A DNA stretch of 64,000 bases from CAVVAL01 sp963740215 (lineage in GTDB: Bacteria > Actinomycetota > Actinomycetes > Mycobacteriales > Cryptosporangiaceae): NCBI GenBank assembly GCA_963740215.1, contig CAVUDJ010000008.1:1-64000 (forward strand). The letters run 5' to 3'. Below the pieces are notes generated by a model. It made no database searches, was not told the DNA's origin, and saw nothing but the letters and a program-made list of their open reading frames with translations. Made by a program: the position numbers and the translations under genes. Shown piece after piece: positions 8,254 through 17,827 of the stretch (positions within the stretch are counted from its first letter, which is position 1; each line of letters starts with the position of its first letter).

Positions 8254-11200
8254 CAGTACGTCACCTCCTGGCTGCGGCGGCGGATGACCGTCACCTCGTC
8301 GCGCTGGTTGCCGGTCGGGCCGAGGTAGTTGAACGCGAACGACAGCTGGGCGTACCCGCCGATGAGGTGGCTCGGCTTGATCAGCAGCCGGGTCAGCGAG
8401 TTGTGGATGCCGCCGCGCTTGCCGGAGGTCTCCGTGCGGGGAACGTCGATGAGGCGGTCCTGCGCGTGGTGCATGTAGACGGTGCCCTCGGGCATCCGGT
8501 GCGACACGATCGCGCGGGCGACGACGACCCCGTTGCGGTTGACCGCCTCGATCCAGTCGTTGTCGGCGACGCCGATCTTCGCTGCGTCCTCCTTGCTCAT
8601 CCAGATGGTCTGCCCGCCGCGGGAGAGCGACAGCATGAACAGGTTGTCCTGGTACTCCGAGTGGATCGACCACTTGCTGTGCGGCGTCAGGTATCGCACC
8701 GTGATACCCAGCTCCCCGGTGTCGCCGATTCTCGGCTCGCCGAAGAGGGCGGCCATGTTCAGCGGCGGGCGGAACACCGGCAGCCCCTCCCCCAGCTCGG
8801 CCATCCAGTCGTGGTCGAGGAAGAAGTGCTGCCGGCCAGTGAGGGTGTGCCACGGCTTGAGCCGCTCCACGTTGATCGTGAACGGCGAGTAGCGCCGCCC
8901 GCCTGTCTCCGAGCCGGACCACTCCGGTGAGGTGATCACCGGCACCGGCCGGGACTGCGTGTCCGCGAACGTGATCTGCTTGCCCTCGTGCTCGGCGGCG
9001 AGGTCGGCGAGCTGGGTGCCGGTGCGCTCTTCGAGCGTGCGGAAGCCCTGCGTGGCGAGGTGCCCGTTGGTGGTGCCCGACAGCGCGAGGATCGCTTCGC
9101 AGGCATGGACGTCGCGTGCCAGCGACGGACGACCCGCAGCGACCCCTTCCTGCGCGGTCCCGTTCACCCCACGCAGGTACTCGACCTCCCGCTTCACGTC
9201 GAACGTGACGCCCTTGGTCGTCGCGCCGAGGGTGTCCAGCAGTGGGCCGAGCGCCGCCATCTTCTCCCCGACGGCGCCGTAGTCGCGCTCGACGACGACG
9301 AGCTTCGGCATCGTCCGGCCCGGCACCGGCTCGACCGTGCCGTCCTTCCAGTCGGCGACCCGGCCGTGCGGGGTGGCCAACTCGTCCGGCGTGTCGTGCA
9401 GCAGCGGTACCGCGACGACGTCGTTGCGTACGCCCAGGTGCCTGGTCGCGAGCCGGCTGAACGCCGTGCCGATGGCCTGGAACGCGTCCCAGTCGGTGCG
9501 GGTCTGCCACGGCGGCGCGATCGCCGGGTTGAAGGAGTGCACGAACGGGTGCATGTCGGTGGTGTTCAGGTCGTGCTTCTCGTACCAGGTCGCCGCCGGC
9601 AGCACGACGTCGGAGAAGATCGTCGTGCTCGTCATCCGGAAGTCGAGGCTGAGCAGCAGGTCGAGCTTGCCGGTGGGCGCCTCGTCGTGCCACACGACGT
9701 CTCGTGGTCGGGCCTCGGGTGGCGTCTCGGTGGCTCGTACCGAGGAGTCGGTGCCGAGCAGGTGCTTCAGGAAGTACTCGTTGCCCTTGGCTGAGGAGCC
9801 GAGCAGGTTCGCCCGCCAGATCGACAGCACGCGCGGGAAGTTGTCCTCGGCGTCCGGATCTTCGCAGGCGAACCGGAGCCGGCCGGTCTTCAACTCGTCC
9901 ACGATGTACTCGGCGACGGGCGATCCGGCCGCCTCGGCGTCGTCCGCGAGGGTGAGCGGGTTGCGGTCGAACGTGGGGTAGGACGGCATCCAGCCCATCC
10001 GCGCCGACTGGGCGATCACGTCCGCCGTGGACTTGCCGGCGAGCTGCCCGCCGGCGGTCGCTGCGGCGAGGGTGTCGGCGCCGAACTGGTCGTAGCGGAA
10101 CTGGTCGGTGTGCAGGTACCAGTACGCCGTCTGGATCATCTGCCGCGGCGGGCGCGACCAGTCCAGTCCGAACGCGAGCTGGGCCCACCCGGTGATCGGC
10201 CGGCACTTCTCCTGCCCGACGTAGTGCGCCCAGCCGCCGCCGTTGACTCCCTGGCAGCCGGTGAGCGTGGTCAGCGCCAGGAAGGCCCGGTAGATCGTGT
10301 CCGAGTGGAACCAGTGGTTGGTGCCCGCGCCCATGACGATCATCGACCGGCCACGCGACTCCTCCGCGTTGGTCGCGAACTCCCGCGCGATCCGCGCCGC
10401 CGCCTGCGCCGGCACGCCGGTGATCGGCTCCTGCCATGCCGGCGTGTACGGCGTTACGGCGTCGTCATAGCCATCCGGCCACTCGCCCGGCAGTCCGTCG
10501 CGCGCCACGCCGTACTGGGCGAGCAGCAGGTCGAACACCGTGGTCACGAGGTGTCCGCCGACGCGGCGGACCGGCACCCCGCGGCGCAGCGTCCCGGCCG
10601 AGCCGTCCGGGTTGTCGAACCGCGCCAGGTCGACCGTCGACAGGCGCCTCGTCGCCCCCGAGCGCGGTGAGCAGCGGGTCGGTCTCGCCCAGGTCGAGGT
10701 TCCACCGGCCGGCGCCCGCCTCGCCGAAGCGGAAGCCCAGCGAGCCGTTCGGCACCACCGGCTCGCCGGTCCCGGCGTCGAGCAGCACGGTCTTGAAGGC
10801 CGCGTTCTCCTGAGCCGGATCCAACGTCGGCCGCGGTGAGGAACTTGCCCGGCACGTACGCATCACCGCGCTGGTCGAGGGTGACCAGGAACGGCAGGTC
10901 GGTGTAGCGCTTCACGTAGTCGGTGAAGTACGGCACCTGCCGGCCGACGAAGAACTCCTTCAGGATCACGTGGCCCATCGCCATGGCCAGCGCGCCGTCG
11001 GTGCCCGGTTGGGCGGCGAGCCACTCGTCCGCGAACTTCACGTTGTCGGCGTAGTCCGGCGAGACCGCCACGACCTTCTGCCCCCGGTAGCGGGCCTCAG
11101 CCATCCAGTGCGCGTCCGGGGTGCGGGTCACCGGGAGATTGGAGCCCCACATGATCAGGTAACCGGCATCCCACCAGTCGCCCGACTCGGGCACGTCGGT

Positions 11201-11944
11201 CTGGTCGCCGAACACCTGCGGCGACGCCACCGGCAGATCCGCGTACCAGTCGTAGAAGGACAGCATCGTCCCGCCGATCAGCGAGACGAACCGCGCCCCG
11301 GAGGCGTGCGAGACCATCGACATCGCTGGGATCGGCGAGAAGCCGGCGATCCGGTCCGGGCCGAAACGCTTGATCGTGTAGACGTGCGCGGCGGCGATCA
11401 GCTCCACCGCCTCGTCCCAGGAGGCGCGGACCAGGCCGCCCTTGCCCCGCGCGGCCTTGTACCGCCGCGCGCGCTCCGGGTCGGACGTGACGTCCGCCCA
11501 GGCCAGCACCGGGTCGCCGAGGCGGGCCTTCGCCTCCCGGTACATCTCAAGCAGCACACCGCGCACGTACGGGTAGCGGACCCGGGTCGGCGAGTACGTG
11601 TACCAGGAGAACGCCGCGCCGCGCGGGCAGCCGCGAGGCTCGTACTCGGGCCGGTCCGGGCCGACGGACGGGTAGTCGGTCTGCTGGGACTCCCACGTGA
11701 TGATCCCGTCCTTGACGTACACCTTCCACGAGCACGAGCCCGTGCAGTTCACGCCGTGGGTCGAGCGGACCACCTTGTCGTGACTCCACCTGTCCCGATA
11801 GAAGTCGTCCGCCTGCCTGCCGCCGATCTTGTGCAGCGTGCGCAGGTCGTCCGAGACCTCGGAGCGGGTGAAGAACCTACGGGTCCGCACCAGAGCGTCG
11901 ACCAGGCCACTGTCCAGGCCTGCTGGCTTGTCCTCAACCGTCAT
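8253..11944 (-). CDS. narG: Respiratory nitrate reductase alpha subunit, two apparent frameshifts
   Basis: The locus spans about 1230 codons, the normal length of NarG, the Mo-bisMGD catalytic subunit. The N-terminus has the HGVNCTGSCSWKVYVKDG motif (His plus Cys ligands of the FS0 cluster) and GCPRGAAFSWYTYSP. The reading frame moves near 10,840 (after GDAYVPGKFLTA) and again near 10,650 (LSTVDLARFDNP resumes the protein). Everything on either side is well conserved, so indels in the sequence are more likely than a dead gene. ATG 11944. Coupled to narH. Confidence 0.93.
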
Positions 11945-11986
11945 GGCTGGTGTTCCCCTCGTCGACAGGCAACCGGGACACTGCTC

Positions 11987-13244
11987 TCAACCGTGGACCG
12001 GGCGGCCATCCGCAGCAACCTCGCCACGCTGTGCCGGGGGCCGACCTGCCGTCTTGCGGACCGTCGTGAGCGTCAGCGCCAGCGTGCCGGTCGCGACCAG
12101 GGCGAGCAGGGCCAAGCCAAGGGCGTAGTTGCCGAAGATCTCGTAGTCCGTGCCCATGACCAGCGGCGGCAGGAACCCGCCAAGGCCGCCCGCGGCGCCG
12201 ACGAGACCGGTCACCGAGCCCACCTTGTTGCCCGGCGTGACCTGCGCGACCAGAGCGAACACCGCGCCGCTGCCCGCTCCGAGTGCGGCGGCCATCGACA
12301 GGAAGGCGACCGTGCCGAGTGGCATCAGCGCCGGCTCGAACGCCTGAACACTGGCGCCGGCTATCACGACCGCGAGGGCGGCTGGCGAGAATGCGGATCG
12401 GCCCGAGCCGGTCCGAGAGCCAGCCGCCGACCGGCCGCATGACCACCGCCAGCAACACGAAACCGGCCATCCGGTTCGCGGCGTCGGCCTGCGTGAGCCC
12501 GTACGCGGTCTTCAGATAGGCCGGCAGGTAGACCGAGAACGCGACATAGCCTCCGAATACGACCGCGTACAGGATCGACGCCTGCCAGGTCACCGGCAGG
12601 CGGATCGCGCTGGCGAGCCTGCTCCCGAGGGAACCGGTCGGAGCCGACCGTCCGGGGGCGTCGCGCAGCAACCACCACGCCACGACGGCGTAGACCGCCA
12701 GCACCGCGGCCGTGATGAGGAACGGCGCCTTCTCGCCGACATTCGTGACCAGCTTGACGGTGGTCAGAGCGCTGATCGCGGTGCCGCCCATGCCCGCGCC
12801 GAACACGCCGACCGCGAACCCGCGGCGCTCCGGCGGGAACCACGCGTTGACGAACGGCACCCCGACAGCGAACGCCGTCCCGCCGATGCCGAGGAAGAAG
12901 CCGCCGACCAGCAGACCTGCGAACGACGACTGGCCCACCAGCCCCAGGTAGAGCACCGGGACGATCGTCGCCGCCGACACCAGCGGGAACATGACACGAC
13001 CACCGAAACGGTCGGTCAGCGCGCCGACCGGAATGCGGCCCACCGAGCCGACCAGCACCGGCACCGCGACGAGCAGCGCCTGCTGGAACGACGTGAGCTC
13101 GAGAATCTCCTTGAACCGCGGGCCGAGCGGGCTGAGCAGCGCCCACGCCCAGAAGTTGACCGCGAATCCGACCGTCGCTACTGCCAGCATCACGTTTCGA
13201 CGGCTCGCGCCCTCGACCTCGCCTGACTGTTTCGTCGTGTCCAT
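11987..13244 (-). CDS. narK: NarK-type nitrate/nitrite transporter (MFS), one apparent frameshift
   Basis: About 419 residues of a 12-helix major facilitator, starting MDTTKQSGEVEGASRRN at 13244. The NarK signatures are present: NFWAWALLSPLGPRFKEIL in helix 1, the MFS loop GRIPVGALTDRFGGRVMFP, and a glycine-rich helix GIGGTAFAVGVPFVNAWFPP. The frame shifts near 12,380, after which GLVGAAGGLGGFLPPLVMG (the second nitrate signature) continues. It probably imports nitrate or exports nitrite for NarGHI. It starts 2 bp after the stop of the beta-lactamase-fold gene. Confidence 0.92.
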
Positions 13245-13246
13245 GC

Positions 13247-14863
13247 TCACCGTCCGCTCGCCTCCTGGGTGCGGCACCCGTTCATCGCCAACGATTCCCG
13301 CATCGGACGGATCAATCCAGGGGCGATGTTCCCGATCCATGGGTATGGCCCGCGACGCCACCGCCGAATGGCCGTCACGGTGGCGGCCACCGCAAGCGCA
13401 CCGAGCGCGCCGGTGACCCACGGCCTCGGGTTCGTCGCGGCGCGTTGTTTCTGGAGCGACAGCGCGCCGACGTCGAGATGGACCCCGGTCGTCCCCACGC
13501 CGGCTTGCCGACTGAAGACGACGCGGCTGGTGCCGATGCCGAACCACGGGAACTCGATACGGAAGACGTACGGGTCGGTGTCGTCGTCGGGGTGCAGGAG
13601 GAAGCCCCGGTACAGCGCGGGTATCGGGCTCAGGAATCGAATCATGAGCTGACCGCGCCGGACGAAGACCTCGGCCCCGGCACCGATGGCGAGCTTTCCC
13701 GGATCGGTCGGGTGGGCGGAGAAGCGGTACCAGCCACAGAGGTCTGCCCAGATCTCGGGGTGGTGTGGAACGTCGGTGCGGATCACCGGGTCGGGGACGT
13801 CGAGGAGCAGCCTGAGCAGGCGCTCGGCCTCCGGCGCCAGCCAGAGCATGCCGCGCTTGGCCCCGTTGGCGAAGGCCATCACACCGACGCCGTCGTCGGG
13901 AGCCAGGAAGATCTGCGCGTCGAAGCCCGGCAGGATCCCGCTGTGCTCGACCGCGAGATGGCCGCCGAGGTCTGCCCGGAAGAAGGCCAGTCCAAAGCCT
14001 GGTATGCGAGGGTCGGGCTGGTACTGGGGTTCGAACATGGCGGCCAGCGTCGCCGGTTTGAGTACCGCGCCGTGCTGGTTGCCGCCGCCGCCGAGCAGCG
14101 CCGCGAGGTAGCGGGCCATGTCCCTCGGAGTGGAGTACGCCCCGCCAGCGCCTACTGGCACCAGCTCGTAGTCGCCGACCTCCTCGGCACCACCGGAGCG
14201 CAACTCGTATGCCGTGGCGAGGTGCGACGTCACGCGCTCGGATCGGACGAGGTCGGTGTGGTCCATGCCGAGTGGCTCGAAGATGTGCTCGCGAAGGTAG
14301 CGGTCGAGCGGCTGTCCGCTCACGTCCGCGACGATCTGGCCCAGCGTCGCGAACCCGTGGTTGGTGTACATGAACCTGCTGCCCGGCTCGGTGTCGATGC
14401 GCAGACCACCCCGGTAGTACTCGGCCAGCGACGGCACCGGCCGCCCCCGCCTCACGGTCTCGCCCAGATCCCGCATCCGCAGCAGCCCGGACAGATGCAG
14501 CACCTCACGGATGCCGGCGGTGTGGGTCAGCAGATGCCGTACGGTCGCCGGCCGGAAGCGCGCCTTCGCGGGGATCAGCTTGTAGGCGCGCAGGTAGTCG
14601 TTGGCGGGGGCGTCGAGGTCGATCAGCCCCTGCTCCCACAGCTGCATGACGGCGATCGCGGTGAAGGTCTTGGTGACCGAGGCGATCCGGAAGACCGTGT
14701 CCTCGGTGATCGGCGTGTTCGATGCGATGTCCGCCAGCCCGTGCCCGGAGAAGAACGTGAGGGACCCGTTGCGGACCACTCCGACCGCCAGGCCGACGGT
14801 GGGCCAGCGGTTGGGAATCTCACCAACTCTGGCCTTGAGCTCGAACTGACCAACCTCGGGCAT
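13247..14863 (-). CDS. Serine beta-lactamase-fold hydrolase (class C/DD-peptidase-like)
   Basis: 538 residues from ATG 14863 behind GGAAGGGGAG. The catalytic S-x-x-K motif is SVTK (in RIASVTKTFTA), and YTN fits the Y-x-N motif, so the fold of beta-lactamase-family esterases/peptidases is intact. There is no signal peptide, but the C-terminus has a possible membrane helix (VTGALGALAVAATVTAI) and a basic tail. It is the first gene of the unit that continues into narK 2 bp later, which is unusual. Substrate unknown; a true beta-lactamase role is unlikely. Confidence 0.85.
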   Translation of the reverse strand: MPEVGQFELKARVGEIPNRWPTVGLAVGVVRNGSLTFFSGHGLADIASNTPITEDTVFRIASVTKTFTAIAVMQLWEQGLIDLDAPANDYLRAYKLIPAKARFRPATVRHLLTHTAGIREVLHLSGLLRMRDLGETVRRGRPVPSLAEYYRGGLRIDTEPGSRFMYTNHGFATLGQIVADVSGQPLDRYLREHIFEPLGMDHTDLVRSERVTSHLATAYELRSGGAEEVGDYELVPVGAGGAYSTPRDMARYLAALLGGGGNQHGAVLKPATLAAMFEPQYQPDPRIPGFGLAFFRADLGGHLAVEHSGILPGFDAQIFLAPDDGVGVMAFANGAKRGMLWLAPEAERLLRLLLDVPDPVIRTDVPHHPEIWADLCGWYRFSAHPTDPGKLAIGAGAEVFVRRGQLMIRFLSPIPALYRGFLLHPDDDTDPYVFRIEFPWFGIGTSRVVFSRQAGVGTTGVHLDVGALSLQKQRAATNPRPWVTGALGALAVAATVTAIRRWRRGPYPWIGNIAPGLIRPMRESLAMNGCRTQEASGR

Positions 14864-14945
14864 GGCTCCCCTTCCGGTGCGGCCTCGACATCGACGATGC
14901 GCCGATCCGGCTGGACGGATAAGAGGCGACCGGCCTGTACCGGTG

Positions 14946-14959
14946 GGGCCGAACGTCCC
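14946..14959. promoter_or_regulatory. DosR/OsdR-like box upstream of the nar operon
   Basis: GGGCC-GAAC-GTCCC, 5-4-5 palindrome-like, 83 bp upstream of the first gene of the hydrolase-narKGHJI operon. It follows the core of the DosR consensus (GGGAC-N4-GTCCC) with one half-site variant and recurs at five more places in this window. Binding by the regulator at 15973-16629 is inferred. Confidence 0.6.
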
Positions 14960-15004
14960 TGGCCGCACCCCAGAAGCTGGCGCACGGCCCGCCGGGGAAG
15001 ACGG

Positions 15005-15061
15005 ACTGTCGGGGCAGTGGTCCTGAAACCGGGCGCAGGATGCCGCCATTTCCCCGACAGT
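15005..15061. repeat. 57-bp intergenic repeat, copy B
   Basis: Best-formed copy: perfect 10-bp inverted ends ACTGTCGGGG and CCCCGACAGT. The inner right part ATGCCGCCATTT matches copy C closely. It lies between the doxX 3' end and the hydrolase-nar operon, upstream of the DosR-like box. Confidence 0.75.
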
Positions 15062-15124
15062 TGCCTGGGTCGCGGCGCTCGCTGGCGGCTCTCAACCGGG
15101 CACCACCAGGTGTCCATATTGGAT

Positions 15125-15178
15125 TAGTCGGGGAAGGTAACGCTACGATCCGCGGCGTAGCGTTACCTTCCCCGACTA
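15125..15178. terminator. 23-bp perfect inverted repeat, probable terminator of doxX
   Basis: Arms of 23 bp (left begins TAGTCGGGGAAGG, right ends CCTTCCCCGACTA) with an 8-nt loop ATCCGCGG. It is 56 bp beyond the doxX stop on the minus strand. No T-run follows, as is common in actinobacteria. The arm end CCCCGACTA resembles the end of the 57-bp repeat (CCCCGACAGT), so it may be a related mobile-type element. Confidence 0.65.
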
Positions 15179-15234
15179 GTCGACAATGGACGGTCTGGTC
15201 GAGCCCCTGCGGGCTGATCGCACCCGGAATGCTG

Positions 15235-15780
15235 CTACGCGAGCCAGCGCAGGCGCTGGACGATCGGTAGACGCTTCCATGCCCTGCCGAGGCCGAGGGT
15301 GTCGCCGGCGTGCGAGAGCATCAGGCCGAGGACGACGAGCGCGCCGAGGATGTGGTCGTCGATGATCGGGTTGTTCGGCGGCGGCAGCACCACGGTCCAC
15401 ATCATGACGTAGAGGAGCGCGCCGCTGATCCCGGCGATGCGCATGCCGATCCCGAGCGTCAGCGCGATGCCGATGCCGAGCAGGCCGATCATGAACAGCC
15501 AGTCGGCCCAGGGCTGTCCGGCGATGCCGTGGTAGAAGTCGGCGAACGGTCCGGTGGCGGAGTTCTCCAGGAAGCCGCGGGTGGGCGAGCCGCCGTTGAG
15601 CCAGCTGCGCTCGGACGGGGTGGCGTAGCCGAGTCCGAACAGCTTGTCGAGGAAAGCCCACAGGAACGTCCACCCGAACGCGATCCTGGTGATGCCCCAC
15701 ATCAGCGCCGCGGCGCGACGCTCGGAAACGGTTCCCTGCGACGGCGCGTGCGCCGCGCCGCGCTCGTGCATGACCGACAT
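15235..15780 (-). CDS. DoxX-family integral membrane protein
   Basis: 181 residues from ATG 15780 behind GGAGGTACACC. Four membrane helices are seen (for example ITRIAFGWTFLWAFLDKLFG, WLFMIGLLGIGIALTLGIGM, GALLYVMMWTVVL, HILGALVVLGLMLSHAG), with the family motif WLNGGSPTRGFL between helices 1 and 2. DoxX-type proteins include the thiosulfate:quinone oxidoreductase small subunit and redox-stress complexes, and the exact role here is open. It is next to the DevR-type regulator and has its own DosR-like box, which suggests induction under low oxygen. Confidence 0.85.
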   Translation of the reverse strand: MSVMHERGAAHAPSQGTVSERRAAALMWGITRIAFGWTFLWAFLDKLFGLGYATPSERSWLNGGSPTRGFLENSATGPFADFYHGIAGQPWADWLFMIGLLGIGIALTLGIGMRIAGISGALLYVMMWTVVLPPPNNPIIDDHILGALVVLGLMLSHAGDTLGLGRAWKRLPIVQRLRWLA

Positions 15781-15877
15781 GGTGTACCTCCGTGTCCGCG
15801 CCCCGTGGTCCGGAGCATCACCTCGAACGATGTCCGGGAACGAGGCCCGCCACAGGAGTCGAAAGGCGCGCCTGCAC

Positions 15878-15891
15878 GGGACCTTCGCCCC
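15878..15891. promoter_or_regulatory. DosR/OsdR-like box upstream of doxX
   Basis: GGGAC-CTTC-GCCCC, 98 bp upstream of the doxX start and just downstream of the regulator's 3' end. One half-site is perfect and the other differs by one base from GTCCC. Confidence 0.5.
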
Positions 15892-15972
15892 TGGAGCGGC
15901 CCGTTGTGCCTGCTCCAGGTGGCGGCGGTAGTGCTGAGCCCATTGTCGGTCCCTGCTGGGCACGGCCGGATT

Positions 15973-16629
15973 TCAGCGCGGCGTCTGCTGCTCCGGTGAG
16001 TCACCGAGCAGCCTGGTGGCCAGCACTGCCGCCTGGGTGCGGCGCTCCAGGCCGAGCTTGGCGAGGAGGCTGGAGACGTAGTTCTTGACGGTCTTCTCCG
16101 CGAGGAACATCTGCTCCGCGATCTCCCGGTTGGTCAGCCCCTTGGCGATGTGTTCCAGGATCCGGCGCTCCTGATCGGTGAGGTTGCGAAGCTCGCGCGG
16201 CTCCTCCGGGCCCCGCCGGATCCGCTCCAGCACCCGCTGCGTCACCGCCGGATCCAGCAACGACTGGCCGTCGGCGACCCGGCGCACGGTGTCGACCAGG
16301 TCGTTGCCCCGGATCTGCTTGAGGATGTACCCGGCCGCGCCGGCCATGATCGCCGCGAACAGCGCCTCGTCGTCGTCGTAGGAGGTGAGGATCAGGGCCC
16401 GGATCTCGGGATCGACGGAGCGGACCTCGCGGCACACGTCGATACCGGAGCCGTCCGGCAGGCGCCCGTCGAGAACGGCGACGTGCGGCCGCAGCGCCGG
16501 GATCCGGCGTGTCGCCTCCACCGCCGAACCCGACTCGCCCACCACCTCGATATCGCCCTCTTGTTCGAGCAGGTCGCGGATGCCCCGGCGGACCACCTCG
16601 TGGTCGTCGAGCAGGTAGACGCGGATCAT
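15973..16629 (-). CDS. DevR/DosR-type NarL-family response regulator
   Basis: 218 residues from ATG 16629 (MIRVYLLDDHEVVRRG). The receiver phospho-acceptor Asp lies in VAVLDGRLPDG and the conserved Lys in YILKQIRG. The C-terminal LuxR-type helix-turn-helix reads LTNREIAEQMFLAEKTVKNY, with the continuation LLAKLGLERRTQAAVL, almost the DosR sequence. DosR-type regulators activate hypoxia/NO genes. The likely partner kinase is the GAF kinase at 20300. A possible autoregulatory box lies 35 bp upstream. Confidence 0.93.
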   Translation of the reverse strand: MIRVYLLDDHEVVRRGIRDLLEQEGDIEVVGESGSAVEATRRIPALRPHVAVLDGRLPDGSGIDVCREVRSVDPEIRALILTSYDDDEALFAAIMAGAAGYILKQIRGNDLVDTVRRVADGQSLLDPAVTQRVLERIRRGPEEPRELRNLTDQERRILEHIAKGLTNREIAEQMFLAEKTVKNYVSSLLAKLGLERRTQAAVLATRLLGDSPEQQTPR

Positions 16630-16663
16630 GGCCGAAGTCTCTCCCACCAGGGCGATTCGTGAC

Positions 16664-16677
16664 AGGCCGAAGGTCCC
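16664..16677. promoter_or_regulatory. DosR/OsdR-like box upstream of the regulator gene
   Basis: AGGCC-GAAG-GTCCC, 35 bp upstream of the regulator start on the minus strand. One half-site is perfect and one has a single mismatch; consistent with autoregulation. Confidence 0.45.
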
Positions 16678-16749
16678 TCCGCAATCCGTTCCAGTCCTCA
16701 GCATCGAACCGAGGTCGCGGTCAGGCATGGCCGGGGGTCCCGAGGCGAC

Positions 16750-16763
16750 GGGACGACTGGCCC
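16750..16763. promoter_or_regulatory. DosR/OsdR-like box upstream of the first acg gene
   Basis: GGGAC-GACT-GGCCC, 63 bp upstream of the ATG at 16826, in the divergent regulator/acg region. The distance is nearly the same as for the arginine deiminase box (61 bp). Confidence 0.6.
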
Positions 16764-16825
16764 TTCCTATGCGGCCGGGCGCGCACGAAGCTGGGTGTGA
16801 CAGCCCCGGACGAAGGATGCCTGCC

Positions 16826-17827
16826 ATGCCGACCCACCAGGACTCCCCCGCGCGCGGCGACGCAGCGCTCGAACAGGCCACCACGGTGGCTCTCCGGGCG
16901 CCGTCGATCTTCAACTCCCAGCCGTGGCGCTGGCGTGTCGGCGACGGCGTCGCCGAGCTGCGTGCCGACCGGACACGGCAGTTGCAGACCGTCGATCCGC
17001 AGGGGCGGATGCTGACGGTCAGCTGCGGTGTGGCCCTGCACCACCTGCGGGCTGCGCTCGCCGCCTCAGGCACCCAGTTCGAGATCGCGCGGCTTCCCGA
17101 GCCCCACGATGCTGACCTGCTGGCGCGGGTCCAGGTCACCGGGAAGGCGGACGTGACGGCCCAGGCGATGCGGCACTACGAGTCGCTGCTGATCCGGCAC
17201 ACCGACCGGCGGCCGTTCCTGCGCACACCGGTACCCGCCGAGACGCTGGATGCGCTGCACGCGGTCGTGGCGACCAGCGGCGCCTACCTGCACTTCGTCA
17301 AGCCGGACCAGCTCGTAGAGCTGATCGTCGCCGCCGACCGCGCCTCCGATATCGAGATCACCAACCCGGCCTACCGTGCCGAACTGGACCAATGGACGCA
17401 CCGCCCATCCGGCTCGGACGACGGCGTTCCCGACGCCACCACCATGCCGCCCACGCCCCGCCGTGTGCCGCTGCGCGACTTCTTCCTCGGCGGCCGCACC
17501 GGCCAGCTCGACGCCGGCGGTGGGGACGATCGCGGTGCCGCGTACGCGATCCTGTTCACCACAGGCGACGACCCGTACTCGTGGCTCGCCGCTGGCGAGG
17601 CACTCGGGGCGATCCTGGTCGCGGCGGTCGAGCACGGCGCGTCCGTTTCGCCGATGAGCGATCTCGTGGAAGTCGCGGAGACCCGCGAGACACTGCGACG
17701 CATGATCGGCGGCGTTGGCGAACCGATGCTCGTCCTGCGGATCGGGCTCGTTGACCCGACCACCAGCCTGCCGGCGACGCCGCGGCGTGCACCGGCCGAC
17801 GTAATCGACCGCGAGGACCCGTCATGA
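16826..17827 (+). CDS. Acg-type nitroreductase-family protein 1
   Basis: 333 residues from ATG 16826, with GAAGGA 8 bp upstream. The N-terminal APSIFNSQPWRWRVGDG motif and the distal SPMSDLVEVAETRETLRRMI region are those of the Acg/Rv2032-Rv3131 group. This group has the nitroreductase fold but in M. tuberculosis is thought to store or sequester FMN rather than act as a classical reductase. Such genes are hallmark DosR-regulon members. Its stop overlaps the start of the universal stress protein gene (ATGA). Confidence 0.88.
   Translation: MPTHQDSPARGDAALEQATTVALRAPSIFNSQPWRWRVGDGVAELRADRTRQLQTVDPQGRMLTVSCGVALHHLRAALAASGTQFEIARLPEPHDADLLARVQVTGKADVTAQAMRHYESLLIRHTDRRPFLRTPVPAETLDALHAVVATSGAYLHFVKPDQLVELIVAADRASDIEITNPAYRAELDQWTHRPSGSDDGVPDATTMPPTPRRVPLRDFFLGGRTGQLDAGGGDDRGAAYAILFTTGDDPYSWLAAGEALGAILVAAVEHGASVSPMSDLVEVAETRETLRRMIGGVGEPMLVLRIGLVDPTTSLPATPRRAPADVIDREDPS

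Noticed and set aside
8253..11944. Long plus-strand open frames opposite narG and narH
   Set aside because: High-GC codon bias leaves the antisense frames open; they lack ribosome sites and protein-like composition.
13247..14863. Hydrolase as an antibiotic-resistance beta-lactamase
   Set aside because: No signal peptide, only general S-x-x-K/Y-x-N motifs, and an operon context of nitrate respiration; esterase or peptidase-like roles are as likely.
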